8,354 bases of DNA from Terriglobia bacterium (GTDB taxonomy: Bacteria; Acidobacteriota; Terriglobia; UBA7540): contig JASIKV010000373.1 in assembly GCA_030049455.1 (NCBI GenBank), forward strand, positions 1 through 8,354, given 5' to 3'. Below, in pieces: positions 1 to 6,834 of the stretch. The notes under the pieces were generated by a model. It saw nothing but the letters and a program-made list of their open reading frames with translations. It had not been told where the DNA came from and ran no database searches. Numbering within the stretch: position 1 is the stretch's first letter; every line of letters begins with the position of its first letter. The position numbers were made by a program, and so were the translations under genes.

Positions 1-1
1 G

Positions 2-787
2 CTGCTGCACTTTGCCAACCAATCAAAGCGGCAGCCGGCCCCGATAGCGAAACTAATTGTGGGCACGGAATGCGGCGGCTCAGACCGCTGGTCAGGCGTT
101 ACGGCCAATCCCGCCGTGGGCGTGGCCGCGGACATGTTTGTGAAGGCCGGCGCCGCCGTCTTTCTTCCCGAAATTCCTGAGCTGCAGGGCGCCGCCATGC
201 TCGACCTGGTAAAGCGCGCACGCACTAAAAAGGTCGGGCGCAAGCTGATGAATGCCCTCAAGCGCTATGAGGCCTACGTCCGCAAATTTGGCGACTACTT
301 CAGCGAGAATCCCTCGCCCGGAAACATCAAAGGCGGGCTCTACAACATTTACCTCAAATCGACCGGCGTAAAGGCGAAGGGCGGGACTTCCGTCGTCGAG
401 GATTTGATCGAATACGGCGAGTGGCTGGGCGACCGCAAGGGCCTCTACGTGCTCTACACGCCCGGATACGACCACATCTGCACGCCCGCGCTCTTCCTGA
501 GCGGCGCGCAGGTGGCGCTCTTCACCACAGGCCGCGGGACGGGCATCGGCTGCGCGCTGGGGCCCGTGATGAAAATCGGTTCGAACCCGCACCTTGCCCG
601 CACCTATGCCGATCTTGACATCAACGCCGGAACGATTCTGGAGCGCAAGGAATCGCTCGAAAGCGTCGGCCGGCGGATTTTCCAGGAAACCCTCGACGTG
701 GCCTCCGGCCGCAAACTCACCCGAGCGGAACAGATCGGCTTCCATCACGAATTCAAAATCTGGGAATCGCTGTGGCCGTCGCTCTAA
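2..787 (+). CDS. UxaA/GarD-family sugar-acid dehydratase, C-terminal part (5' truncated by window)
   Basis: This is a partial gene whose reading frame is open from base 2; 261 residues are visible. The GTG at 59 is an internal valine, not a start, because the family motif lies directly across it. Members of this family (altronate dehydratase UxaA, galactarate dehydratase GarD) are metal-dependent cytoplasmic enzymes that dehydrate hexuronate-derived or aldaric acids to 2-keto-3-deoxy acids. Visible family blocks are GTECGGSDRWSGVTANPAVG (residues 21-40), NPSPGNIKGG (103-112) followed by a KGGTS segment (127-130), and a long block at 155-210 with FTTGRGTGIG, PVMKIGSN and DLDINAG. The first block is the classic CGGSD/ANP signature. 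The N-terminal part, where the SAF domain of full-length members would sit, is outside the window. The gene converges on the response regulator gene with 13 bases between the stops, and I see no strong terminator there. The family is confident; the exact substrate (altronate, galactarate or other) cannot be decided. Confidence 0.9.
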   Translation: MLHFANQSKRQPAPIAKLIVGTECGGSDRWSGVTANPAVGVAADMFVKAGAAVFLPEIPELQGAAMLDLVKRARTKKVGRKLMNALKRYEAYVRKFGDYFSENPSPGNIKGGLYNIYLKSTGVKAKGGTSVVEDLIEYGEWLGDRKGLYVLYTPGYDHICTPALFLSGAQVALFTTGRGTGIGCALGPVMKIGSNPHLARTYADLDINAGTILERKESLESVGRRIFQETLDVASGRKLTRAEQIGFHHEFKIWESLWPSL

Positions 788-800
788 CCGGCAGACAGGA

Positions 801-2183
801 TTATCCTTCGCGGGGGGAATTGATCCCAAGCTCCCTCAGCTTTTCCTGAAGGCTCTGCCGGTGCAGACCGATGGCTGCGGCAGTTCTCGTGACATTTCCT
901 CCGTGCTCGCGGAGCTTGGTCCTGATGAACTCGATTTCAAATTGCCGGCGGGCTTCACGGAAATCGTTGACAGCCAGGTAGGCGGCGCCGCCTGATGATC
1001 CGCCGTTCCCTGCTCCTGCGCCCAGCAGGTCCGGCGGAAAATCCGCGGGCGCAAGCATCTCGCTTCGGCTCATCACCACGGCGCTTTCGAGCACGTTCTT
1101 AAGCTGGCGGACGTTTCCCTTCCAATCCGCCTGCTGCAGGCGCTCAAGCGCCTCTTTTGAAACCGCAAGCGAGGGGCGGCCGTGCTTTTCGCCCAGCATG
1201 CGGCAGAATTGCTGGATCAGAAGCGGCAAATCCTCACGATGCTCGCGCAGCGCCGGCGCGCGCAGCAGCACGACACGCAGCCGGTAATAAAGGTCTTCGC
1301 GAAATTCCTGTTTGGCGATGGCGGCGGGCAAATCCTTGTTGGTGGCGCTCAGGATGCGCACATCCACTTCCTGCGAATTCGTTCCACCCAATCGTTCCAC
1401 GCGGCGCGTCTCAAGAACGCGCAGCAGCTTGGCCTGCGTCGCGAGCGACATGTCGCCCACCTCGTCGAGAAAGAGCACGCCGCCGTTCGCCAGTTCGAAT
1501 TTACCGCGCTTCATTGCCGTGGCGCCGGTAAACGCGCCCTTCTCATAGCCGAAGAGTTCGCTTTCGATCAGGTGCTCGGGCAGCGCCGCGCAGTTCAGAG
1601 CCACGAACGGCCCTTTGCCCCGGTTGCTGCGCCGGTGAATTTCCGTGGCCAGCAGGTCCTTTCCCGTGCCGCTTTCGCCCTGAATCAACACGGTCACATC
1701 CGCCTGCGCGACGCGGTTCGCCAGATCGAAAAGCTCGCGCATCACCCGGCTGGAACCGATCATGGCGCCGAACTGGCCCTCGGAAACTAATTGGCGCTTG
1801 AGCCGCGAATTTTCCTCCGCCAACGACAGGTGTTCCAGCACACGCTCCACCACCAGCCGCAGCTCATCCACCTCAAAGGGCTTGGGCAGGTAGTCGTACG
1901 CGCCGCTTTTCATGGCCTCAACCGCGACTTTTTCAGAGCCGTAGGCCGTGATCATGACCACCGCCGGACTTTCGGCCTGCGCCTTGATTTCACGCAGGAA
2001 ATCGAGGCCATTTTCCTCCGGCATTTCGATATCGAGCAGCAGAAGCGATGGAATCTCCCGCGCCATGATCTGCCGCGCCGACGAAACTCCCTCAGCCTCC
2101 AGAACGCGGTACCGGCTCTCCAGTGTCCGCCGCATGCCGTAGCGCGCAGTCTTGTCGTCATCAACGATCAGAATCGTGTGCAT
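801..2183 (-). CDS. Sigma-54-dependent NtrC-family response regulator
   Basis: This 460-residue protein is a phosphorylation-controlled activator of sigma-54 promoters. The receiver domain (about 1-118) has the acidic cluster D8-D10, phospho-acceptor D51 in LLLLDIEMPEENG, T79 and K101. The AAA+ domain (about 138-365) has Walker A GESGTGKD (169-176), GAFTGA (216-221), which contacts sigma-54, Walker B GGVLFLDE (234-241) and a REDLYYRL segment (295-302). A glycine-rich linker (388-401) leads to a Fis-type helix-turn-helix (about 412-455, ending HRQSLQEKLRELGI), most like NtrX/ZraR-type regulators. The frame stays open 121 codons further upstream into the kinase gene, but I place the start at the ATG at 2183. 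The receiver domain begins there as usual, and a GAAGGA Shine-Dalgarno lies 6 bases upstream. The gene lies 43 bases after the membrane kinase gene, its likely partner. WKGNVRQL (354-361) replaces the usual WPGNVREL. Target genes are unknown. Confidence 0.95.
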   Translation of the reverse strand: MHTILIVDDDKTARYGMRRTLESRYRVLEAEGVSSARQIMAREIPSLLLLDIEMPEENGLDFLREIKAQAESPAVVMITAYGSEKVAVEAMKSGAYDYLPKPFEVDELRLVVERVLEHLSLAEENSRLKRQLVSEGQFGAMIGSSRVMRELFDLANRVAQADVTVLIQGESGTGKDLLATEIHRRSNRGKGPFVALNCAALPEHLIESELFGYEKGAFTGATAMKRGKFELANGGVLFLDEVGDMSLATQAKLLRVLETRRVERLGGTNSQEVDVRILSATNKDLPAAIAKQEFREDLYYRLRVVLLRAPALREHREDLPLLIQQFCRMLGEKHGRPSLAVSKEALERLQQADWKGNVRQLKNVLESAVVMSRSEMLAPADFPPDLLGAGAGNGGSSGGAAYLAVNDFREARRQFEIEFIRTKLREHGGNVTRTAAAIGLHRQSLQEKLRELGINSPREG

Positions 2184-2189
2184 GCGAAG

Positions 2190-2195
2190 TCCTTC
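2190..2195 (-). promoter_or_regulatory. Shine-Dalgarno site of the response regulator gene
   Basis: On the minus strand the sequence reads GAAGGA, then six bases, then ATG at 2183. This site decides the start. It supports the 460-residue product over the 581-residue open frame that would run back through the end of the kinase gene. Confidence 0.7.
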
Positions 2196-2226
2196 ATCGT
2201 GACTCTTGGGTTCGATGATCACACCC

Positions 2227-4281
2227 CTACGGACGACGGGCGGCCGGCAAAGGATGACTCGCCGCGTCCGCCTGTCCGCTCGCAACCCGAAAGCGTACAA
2301 CAAATCGTGTCCCGGGAGGATCAGAAGAGGCCAGTCCCTTCTCCACCGGGCTCCGGCATTCGACGGTTCCGCCAATTTCCTCGACGCGACGCTTGACGAT
2401 GGCCAGCCCCAGGCCCGTTCCACCCGCGCGAGTGGTGAAGAACGGCTGGAAGATTTTGTCGAGCTTATCCGGAGGAATTCCCCGGCCCTGGTCTTCAACA
2501 GCAAGCTCCACGCAGTAAGCTGCGTTTGAAGAGCGCGTAATTCCAACCCGAATCGACGTTCCCCCTTCGCTCGCTTCCAGCGCGTTTACAAGGAGATTGG
2601 AAACGATATCGCTTGCAGCTTCCTCACCGCCGAGGACCGGGCACGGCTGGCACTCGTCAAGACTCAGCGCGATCCGGCGCCTCTCGGCATCCGCGCGCAG
2701 AATTCCCGCGACGCGCTGCACCACCGCGGCAAGATCGGCGGGCCGGTCCGTATCGCGAGCCGGTTTGGCGTAGCGCAGAACCTGCGAAATGTTCAGGTTC
2801 AATCGATCAATCTCATTCACCAGCATGGCGCAATCGCGCCGGGCGTTTTCGGGCAGTTGCTTGTCTTCCTCCATCAACTGCACGAGGGTCTTCATGCCGC
2901 TGAGCGGATTCTTGACATTATGCGCAATGCGCGCGGCCATTTCGCCCAGGAAAGCCATTCTCTCCTTTGCGGCCAGCTCGCGCTCCAGGTTAATTTTGTC
3001 GGCAATCAGCCTGCAAAGCTCGAGCGCGGCCGCCAGACGGTCAGCCAGCATTTCGAGGGCGGCGATTTGCTCGCCGGAAACTTCCCCCGCGGCCGGTACG
3101 ACCTCCAACGCGGCAATGACCTCCCCGCCCCGCGAGATGGGCACGCGGCGCACTTTCGCCGCAACGCCGCCGCCCGGTATGCCGCTTCCATCTGTGTTTC
3201 GCAGCAATCGTACTTTCTCAAGCCCCAGCGCGGAGGTGACGCGGTCCTCCACCAGTCTCTCGACCGACGCCACGTCACCCGTACGCTTCGCGTGCTCTTC
3301 GATTTCCAGCGCCAGTTTCTGGACAGTTTCGAATTCCGTCACAAACTGATGGTGCAGGCCACGACTGATGAGGCGCTTCAACGGGTCCACGAGCACCACA
3401 AGGATGAAGATCAGGAATGCTTCGGTGACCACGGGCGGAATCAGGTACGATTCCAGCCACCCGCTCAACCTGCGCATGAAATTCAGATAAATCAACGATC
3501 CGAAAATCGCTGCCGCGGAATAAACCACGTTTCGCTGAACGCGCAAATCGAGAAAATTGTAACGGAAGATGCAGTAGCCCACCAAACCGCTGGGCAAAAT
3601 CCCCAGCAGCATCAATGCGGTTGCAAAATAACCGCCCAATCCGCCCACGGGTGGCAACTCGTGCGGCAAATAGGCGAGCGCCCAACCTGCTCCCAGCACG
3701 GCCTGAAGCCACGCCAGGAACAAATGGAATTTTGCGAGCAGCGGATCGTCCTTGCGCCGGCGCGCACTCAGATAGCCGTTGATCCCCGCTGCGGTGAAGA
3801 GCGCTGCAACCGCCCAGAGCGCCAGCAGGCGCACCGGTGCTCCCAGCGCCACCAGCGGTTCCCACCCCGGACGGCTCAGCAAGCGGCCAATGATCCAGGG
3901 GAAGAACATGATGGGAAGATAAAAGCTCGCCACGAGCGCCCGCTGCCAAAACTTCGCGGGGACGAAGCGCGCGCAATACACCGCCTGCACCTGCACCAGC
4001 AGCGGCACGGCAGCCAGGAATCCCATGACGGTGAATGTTCGGGAAATGGCGGAAAGGATCGTCGGCCCGGCGCCGTAGTAGAGGCTGATATTCAACGCGA
4101 GCAGATTGCCCGAATACCACAAAAACAGCGCAGACATCAGACCCAACAGCAGCCATTCCAGCCGGCGCAGGCGCCGGTTGCCCAGTATCAAGACCATCAG
4201 GAAAAGGTGAAGCAGCGTCCCGAAGGTATACACGATGAGCTTGGCGGCAACCAGCGGCGTAAGCTCGTATGCGACGTCCAC
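2227..4281 (-). CDS. Multi-pass membrane sensor histidine kinase
   Basis: This 684-residue sensor kinase probably phosphorylates the response regulator encoded next to it. The N-terminal ~300 residues hold about eight or nine hydrophobic segments (roughly 10-34, 41-64, 83-105, 115-135, 147-170, 182-206, 217-240, 252-268, 284-300). The stretch GYCIFRYNFLDLRVQR (235-250) resembles the end of 7TM-type kinase sensor regions. Next comes a poorly conserved GAF-like region (about 318-422) and a helical linker. The HisKA dimerisation domain has H454 in RIAHNVKNPLSG. The ATPase domain has the N box (N562, N566), the G1 box DQGRGIP (597-603), FQPFFTT (611-617) and GTGLGLAIVKR (621-631). The residue after the catalytic His is Asn instead of Glu/Asp. 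The start is a GTG with GGAG eight bases upstream. The tail after about 667 is Ala/Pro-rich and probably disordered. The signal sensed is unknown. The overall plan recalls PrsK, but the H-box does not match my recollection of that family. Confidence 0.93.
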   Translation of the reverse strand: MDVAYELTPLVAAKLIVYTFGTLLHLFLMVLILGNRRLRRLEWLLLGLMSALFLWYSGNLLALNISLYYGAGPTILSAISRTFTVMGFLAAVPLLVQVQAVYCARFVPAKFWQRALVASFYLPIMFFPWIIGRLLSRPGWEPLVALGAPVRLLALWAVAALFTAAGINGYLSARRRKDDPLLAKFHLFLAWLQAVLGAGWALAYLPHELPPVGGLGGYFATALMLLGILPSGLVGYCIFRYNFLDLRVQRNVVYSAAAIFGSLIYLNFMRRLSGWLESYLIPPVVTEAFLIFILVVLVDPLKRLISRGLHHQFVTEFETVQKLALEIEEHAKRTGDVASVERLVEDRVTSALGLEKVRLLRNTDGSGIPGGGVAAKVRRVPISRGGEVIAALEVVPAAGEVSGEQIAALEMLADRLAAALELCRLIADKINLERELAAKERMAFLGEMAARIAHNVKNPLSGMKTLVQLMEEDKQLPENARRDCAMLVNEIDRLNLNISQVLRYAKPARDTDRPADLAAVVQRVAGILRADAERRRIALSLDECQPCPVLGGEEAASDIVSNLLVNALEASEGGTSIRVGITRSSNAAYCVELAVEDQGRGIPPDKLDKIFQPFFTTRAGGTGLGLAIVKRRVEEIGGTVECRSPVEKGLASSDPPGTRFVVRFRVASGQADAASHPLPAARRP

Positions 4282-4289
4282 GCGGGATT

Positions 4290-4293
4290 CTCC
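4290..4293 (-). promoter_or_regulatory. Shine-Dalgarno site of the histidine kinase gene
   Basis: The minus strand reads GGAG, then eight bases, then the GTG at 4281. This supports the GTG as the true start; the first predicted membrane helix begins about ten residues later. Confidence 0.5.
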
Positions 4294-4338
4294 AAAAGTT
4301 TGCCCTGCTGCACAGGCAAGGGACGATACACTGACTTC

Positions 4339-4368
4339 ATTTTAAGCCTGCCGCCTTACCCAAGTAAA
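4339..4368 (-). promoter_or_regulatory. Possible sigma-70-type promoter for the kinase/regulator pair
   Basis: In the 117-base gap between rsmB and the kinase gene the minus strand reads TTTACT (4363-4368), an 18-base spacer, then TAAAAT (4339-4344), about 57 bases before the GTG start. The -10 is fair and the -35 is weak. Such matches occur by chance, but this is the widest gap in the window and the natural place for a separate promoter. I see no sigma-54 type (TGGCAC-N5-TTGC) site in this gap. Confidence 0.25.
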
Positions 4369-4395
4369 CAAAGGGTGATTCGCAGGTCCGGCAGG
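4347..4395. repeat. Inverted repeat in the rsmB-kinase gap
   Basis: CCTGCCG (4347-4353) and CGGCAGG (4389-4395) are perfect complements across a 35-base loop. Inside the loop TTAC (4356-4359) and GTAA (4364-4367) form a second small stem around CCAA. It lies just after the rsmB stop and overlaps the candidate promoter. No T-run directly follows the outer stem on the minus strand, so it is not a classic intrinsic terminator. Confidence 0.35.
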
Positions 4396-4398
4396 TGT

Positions 4399-5772
4399 TC
4401 ATGCCCGAGCGATTATGGCGGCGCTGAATCCGTCCATGGAGTGCAAGTCGGGGCGGGTCCGAAAGAATCCCCGCGAATCAAAAAAGGGACCCAGGCGGGA
4501 ACACTGACCGGAAAGCTCGTTCACGCCAAGAATTCGAAATCCTGTATGCCGCTTCAGTACTTTCTCAACCACTTGGGTATTCTCTTCGGGCTCAAGTGAA
4601 CACGTGGCATAAACCAATCGCCCGCGTGGGGCGAGGAGCGTCAGGGCGTTTTCCAGCAGCCGGGCCTGCAAATCCGCAAGCCGGGTGATGTCAGGCGCAC
4701 GAAGGCGCCACTTGATCTCAGGATTCCGCGCCAGCGTGCCCGTGCCCGTGCAGGGTGCGTCGAGCAAAATCCGGTCAAAATGTCCCGTAAAAGGCAAGGC
4801 CAGCGCAGCATCCAAACGAACCAACAACAAATGAACAGCAATCGGAACCTGCCGCGGCAGAAGTCCGGCCATCGTGCGCAGGCGCGAAGCGCTGCGATCA
4901 CAGGCAACCAAGGTTCCTGACGTCAGGGCCTGGGCAATTTGTCCCGCTTTCATCCCTGGCGCGGCGCAGAGATCTAAAACACGCTGGCCCGGCTCGGGCG
5001 CCACCAGGTTCGCCACCAATTGAGATGCTTCGTCATGAATGACCACACGCCCGTCGTGATAAGCCCGGGTATTCCGGACATTTCCAGATTCAACCGCCAA
5101 TCCCCGCGTCCGTGCGAAGACCAGCAGCGAAGTAGAAACCCCTTCCGCACCGAGTTCCTTCTGAATTTCTTGTGGACTTACAGCGGTATCAACAATTCGA
5201 AGGGTGGTTGGCGGTGTCACCAGGCTGGCGTGTGCCAGGCGCAGAGCGGCCGAGGCGCCGGCGTCGGGCTTTCCAGCAAAGCTCGATTCCCAGCGCTTCA
5301 GGATCCAGGCCGGGAAGGCGCGGCCGACGCTTTCGAGACTCTCGGGGGATAGTTGGTCGAAATCCCGCCCCGCGATTCGCTGCTCCGGCGGGTCGCATTT
5401 TCGGAGCACTGCGTTTACCAGCCCAGTTGCTGAGCGCTTTCTTGCCCCTTTCGTCAATTCCACCGCATCATCAACCACAGCCCGCTTGGGAATCCTCTCG
5501 AGGAGTCGTATCTGGTAAATCCCCATTCTCAGGATGGTGCGCACTTCCGAATCAAATCCCTCTACATTCTTTCCGGAGAGCCGTGCCATCTGGAAATCGA
5601 GTTCACCGCGCCAGCGCTCCACCCCCATGACGATCTCGGTCGCCAACCGCCGGTCGGATTCTTTCAAATCCGACACCTCAGGGCGCTGCAAGAGGTCAAC
5701 TGCGAAGTCACGGCCGGAATCAAGCCGCAACAGAATGGCATAAGCGATCCTTCGGGCGGGAGATATCGGCAT
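4399..5772 (-). CDS. rsmB: 16S rRNA (cytosine-967-C5)-methyltransferase
   Basis: This 457-residue cytoplasmic enzyme uses SAM to methylate C967 (E. coli numbering) of 16S rRNA. The NusB-like RNA-binding domain covers about 5-130 (ARRIAYAILLRLDSG, then VDDAVELTKGARKRSATGLVNAVLR). The Rossmann methyltransferase domain covers about 240-457. It has HDEASQLVANLVAPEPGQ (246-263), SAM motif I VLDLCAAPGMKAGQ (265-278), DAPCTGTGTLARNPEIKWR (338-356) with C341, and ATCSLEPEEN (389-398) with the catalytic C391. Both cysteines expected of an RNA m5C methyltransferase are present. Motif I has GMKA where the family usually has GGKT/S. The frame is open for 34 more codons upstream into the end of fmt. I chose the ATG at 5772 because the conserved N-terminus starts there, but no Shine-Dalgarno precedes it, only a pyrimidine tract. 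The length is near the family norm of about 430-450. It follows fmt as in many bacteria. Confidence 0.95.
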   Translation of the reverse strand: MPISPARRIAYAILLRLDSGRDFAVDLLQRPEVSDLKESDRRLATEIVMGVERWRGELDFQMARLSGKNVEGFDSEVRTILRMGIYQIRLLERIPKRAVVDDAVELTKGARKRSATGLVNAVLRKCDPPEQRIAGRDFDQLSPESLESVGRAFPAWILKRWESSFAGKPDAGASAALRLAHASLVTPPTTLRIVDTAVSPQEIQKELGAEGVSTSLLVFARTRGLAVESGNVRNTRAYHDGRVVIHDEASQLVANLVAPEPGQRVLDLCAAPGMKAGQIAQALTSGTLVACDRSASRLRTMAGLLPRQVPIAVHLLLVRLDAALALPFTGHFDRILLDAPCTGTGTLARNPEIKWRLRAPDITRLADLQARLLENALTLLAPRGRLVYATCSLEPEENTQVVEKVLKRHTGFRILGVNELSGQCSRLGPFFDSRGFFRTRPDLHSMDGFSAAIIARA

Positions 5773-5781
5773 CAAAAAAGA

Positions 5782-5816
5782 GTAAGGGGTAAAGGTTAAA
5801 GGGTAAAGGACAATGG
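5782..5816. repeat. Tandem 7-base repeat, consensus GTAAAGG (plus strand)
   Basis: Four adjacent heptamers read GTAAGGG, GTAAAGG, TTAAAGG and GTAAAGG (5782-5809), followed by a degenerate ACAATGG (5810-5816). They occupy roughly half of the fmt-rsmB gap. On the coding strand they form a CCTTTAC-type pyrimidine-rich stretch that runs almost to the rsmB ATG and continues as a T-rich run. They could be a simple slippage-derived repeat, a copy of a dispersed intergenic repeat, or part of the rsmB leader. The sequence alone does not decide. Confidence 0.75.
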
Positions 5817-5836
5817 ACGGCAGGCAAGCCGGCCAT

Positions 5837-6772
5837 TCATTCGAACTTCTCCCCCGACTTGGGCCGAACACCATTCAGGAAATCGCGGACGGGCATTTTG
5901 TTGCGGCCTTCAAGCTGAACCTCGACCAGTTCAACGATGCTTCCCTGCCCACAAGCCACGCGCAATTTCCCTCTCGTCGCTACGATGGATCCGGGCTCAA
6001 TGGCCATCGTCTCACCCGCAGCCGGACGCAGCGCGGCCCACACGTGCAAGGTCTTATCACGGAACCGGGCATAGGCACCCGGCCAGGGCCGCAGGCCGCG
6101 AATACGGTTCCAGATTTCAAGCGCCGAAAGGCTCCAATCGATTCGCCCATTTTCCTTCTTCAAAATGGGAGCGAGCGTCGCCTGAGTGTGATCCTGCGGC
6201 TGTGCAGACAGGTCCCCGCGGTCAAGCCCTTGCAGAGTTTCAACCATCAGGTCCGCGCCCACGTGGCTCAGGCGCGCGCCGAGCGTTTCCGAAGTGTCAT
6301 CATCGTGAATTTCCACTTCCCGCTTCAGCAAAATATCGCCCGTGTCGAGCCCCGCATCGATGCGCATGGTCGTGACGCCGGTTAGGGGTTCACCGCGAAT
6401 CAGAGCCCACTGAATCGGCGCGGCTCCGCGATATTTGGGCAACAACGATGCGTGCAAATTGATGCAACCAAGGCGCGGAAGATCGATCATCCACTGCGGC
6501 AGAATGTGCCCATAGGCCACCACCACGATTGCATCCGGCTTACGGCTCGAGAGGAACTCCACCGTCGCAGGATCCTTCAATTTCGCCGGCTGGCATACTT
6601 CCAGGCCCGCTCGCAAGGCCGCCTGCTTCACGGGCGGAGCTTTCAACCCGTACCCGCGACCGCTCGGCTCATCGGGATTCGTGACGACCAGATTCAGTGC
6701 AAACTTCTGAGAGACCAGTTTCTCAAGGGTAGGGACAGCGAACTCAGGTGTGCCGCAGAATATCAGATTCAT
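5837..6772 (-). CDS. fmt: Methionyl-tRNA formyltransferase
   Basis: This 311-residue enzyme transfers a formyl group from 10-formyl-tetrahydrofolate to Met-tRNA(fMet), enabling bacterial translation initiation. The N-terminal formyltransferase domain starts MNLIFCGTPEFAVPTLEKLV and has the tRNA-contacting loop region DEPSGRGYGLKAPPVK (34-49). It also has the core INLHASLLPKYRGAAPIQ (104-121) with N105 and H107, and AGLDTGDI (140-147) with D143. These are the catalytic Asn, His and Asp of the family. The C-terminal beta-barrel domain starts near 208 (GRIDWSLSALEIWNRIRGL, then RPWPGAYA). The frame is open back to a TTG at 6841 that overlaps the end of def, but the ATG at 6772 matches the conserved N-terminus. 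Only a weak CGGA precedes it. The gene lies 62 bases after def and 64 before rsmB, the common def-fmt-rsmB order, and is probably co-transcribed with them. Confidence 0.97.
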   Translation of the reverse strand: MNLIFCGTPEFAVPTLEKLVSQKFALNLVVTNPDEPSGRGYGLKAPPVKQAALRAGLEVCQPAKLKDPATVEFLSSRKPDAIVVVAYGHILPQWMIDLPRLGCINLHASLLPKYRGAAPIQWALIRGEPLTGVTTMRIDAGLDTGDILLKREVEIHDDDTSETLGARLSHVGADLMVETLQGLDRGDLSAQPQDHTQATLAPILKKENGRIDWSLSALEIWNRIRGLRPWPGAYARFRDKTLHVWAALRPAAGETMAIEPGSIVATRGKLRVACGQGSIVELVEVQLEGRNKMPVRDFLNGVRPKSGEKFE

Positions 6773-6779
6773 GAATCCG

Positions 6780-6809
6780 TGCGATGCGCCGGAACCAAGC
6801 TGCGATGCG
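6780..6809. repeat. Short direct repeat in the def-fmt gap
   Basis: TGCGATGCG occurs at 6780-6788 and again at 6801-6809, with starts 21 bases apart, within the 62-base gap before fmt. Two copies of nine bases are directly visible; a function is not evident. Confidence 0.5.
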
Positions 6810-6834
6810 TGAATGCCACATTTTGGCTTTGAAT

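Noticed and set aside
59..61. GTG as the start of the dehydratase gene
   Set aside because: The frame is open to the window edge and the upstream residues (IAKLIV) lead straight into the conserved GTECGGSD block, so this is an internal codon.
775..815. A bidirectional terminator between the convergent dehydratase and regulator genes
   Set aside because: The gap is only 13 bases and the surrounding sequence forms no stem longer than about four pairs with a T-run.
92..829. A 245-codon minus-strand frame opposite the UxaA-family gene
   Set aside because: It has no recognisable motif, and the plus strand encodes the conserved CGGSD and GRGTGIG blocks of the UxaA family. It is an antisense shadow.
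2184..2546. A longer start for the response regulator, 121 codons upstream
   Set aside because: The extension overlaps the end of the kinase gene in another frame, adds sequence with no domain before the receiver domain, and a good Shine-Dalgarno precedes the ATG at 2183.
801..4281. Assignment of the kinase/regulator pair as PrsK/PrsR of the PEP-CTERM/exosortase system
   Set aside because: Size and layout are similar, but as I recall the PrsK H-box is HDLKN-like whereas this one is HNVKNP, and the receiver domain here is an ordinary NtrC/ZraR type. No exosortase gene is visible.
2857..4599. A 580-codon open frame on the plus strand opposite the kinase gene
   Set aside because: The translation is rich in His, Gln and Arg with no family motif and no membrane or domain pattern. 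It mirrors the GC-biased codons of the kinase gene, whose own product has unmistakable domains.
5782..5816. CRISPR array or telomere-like element at the 7-base repeat
   Set aside because: The units are contiguous, without spacers, and span only about 35 bases, far too short for either.
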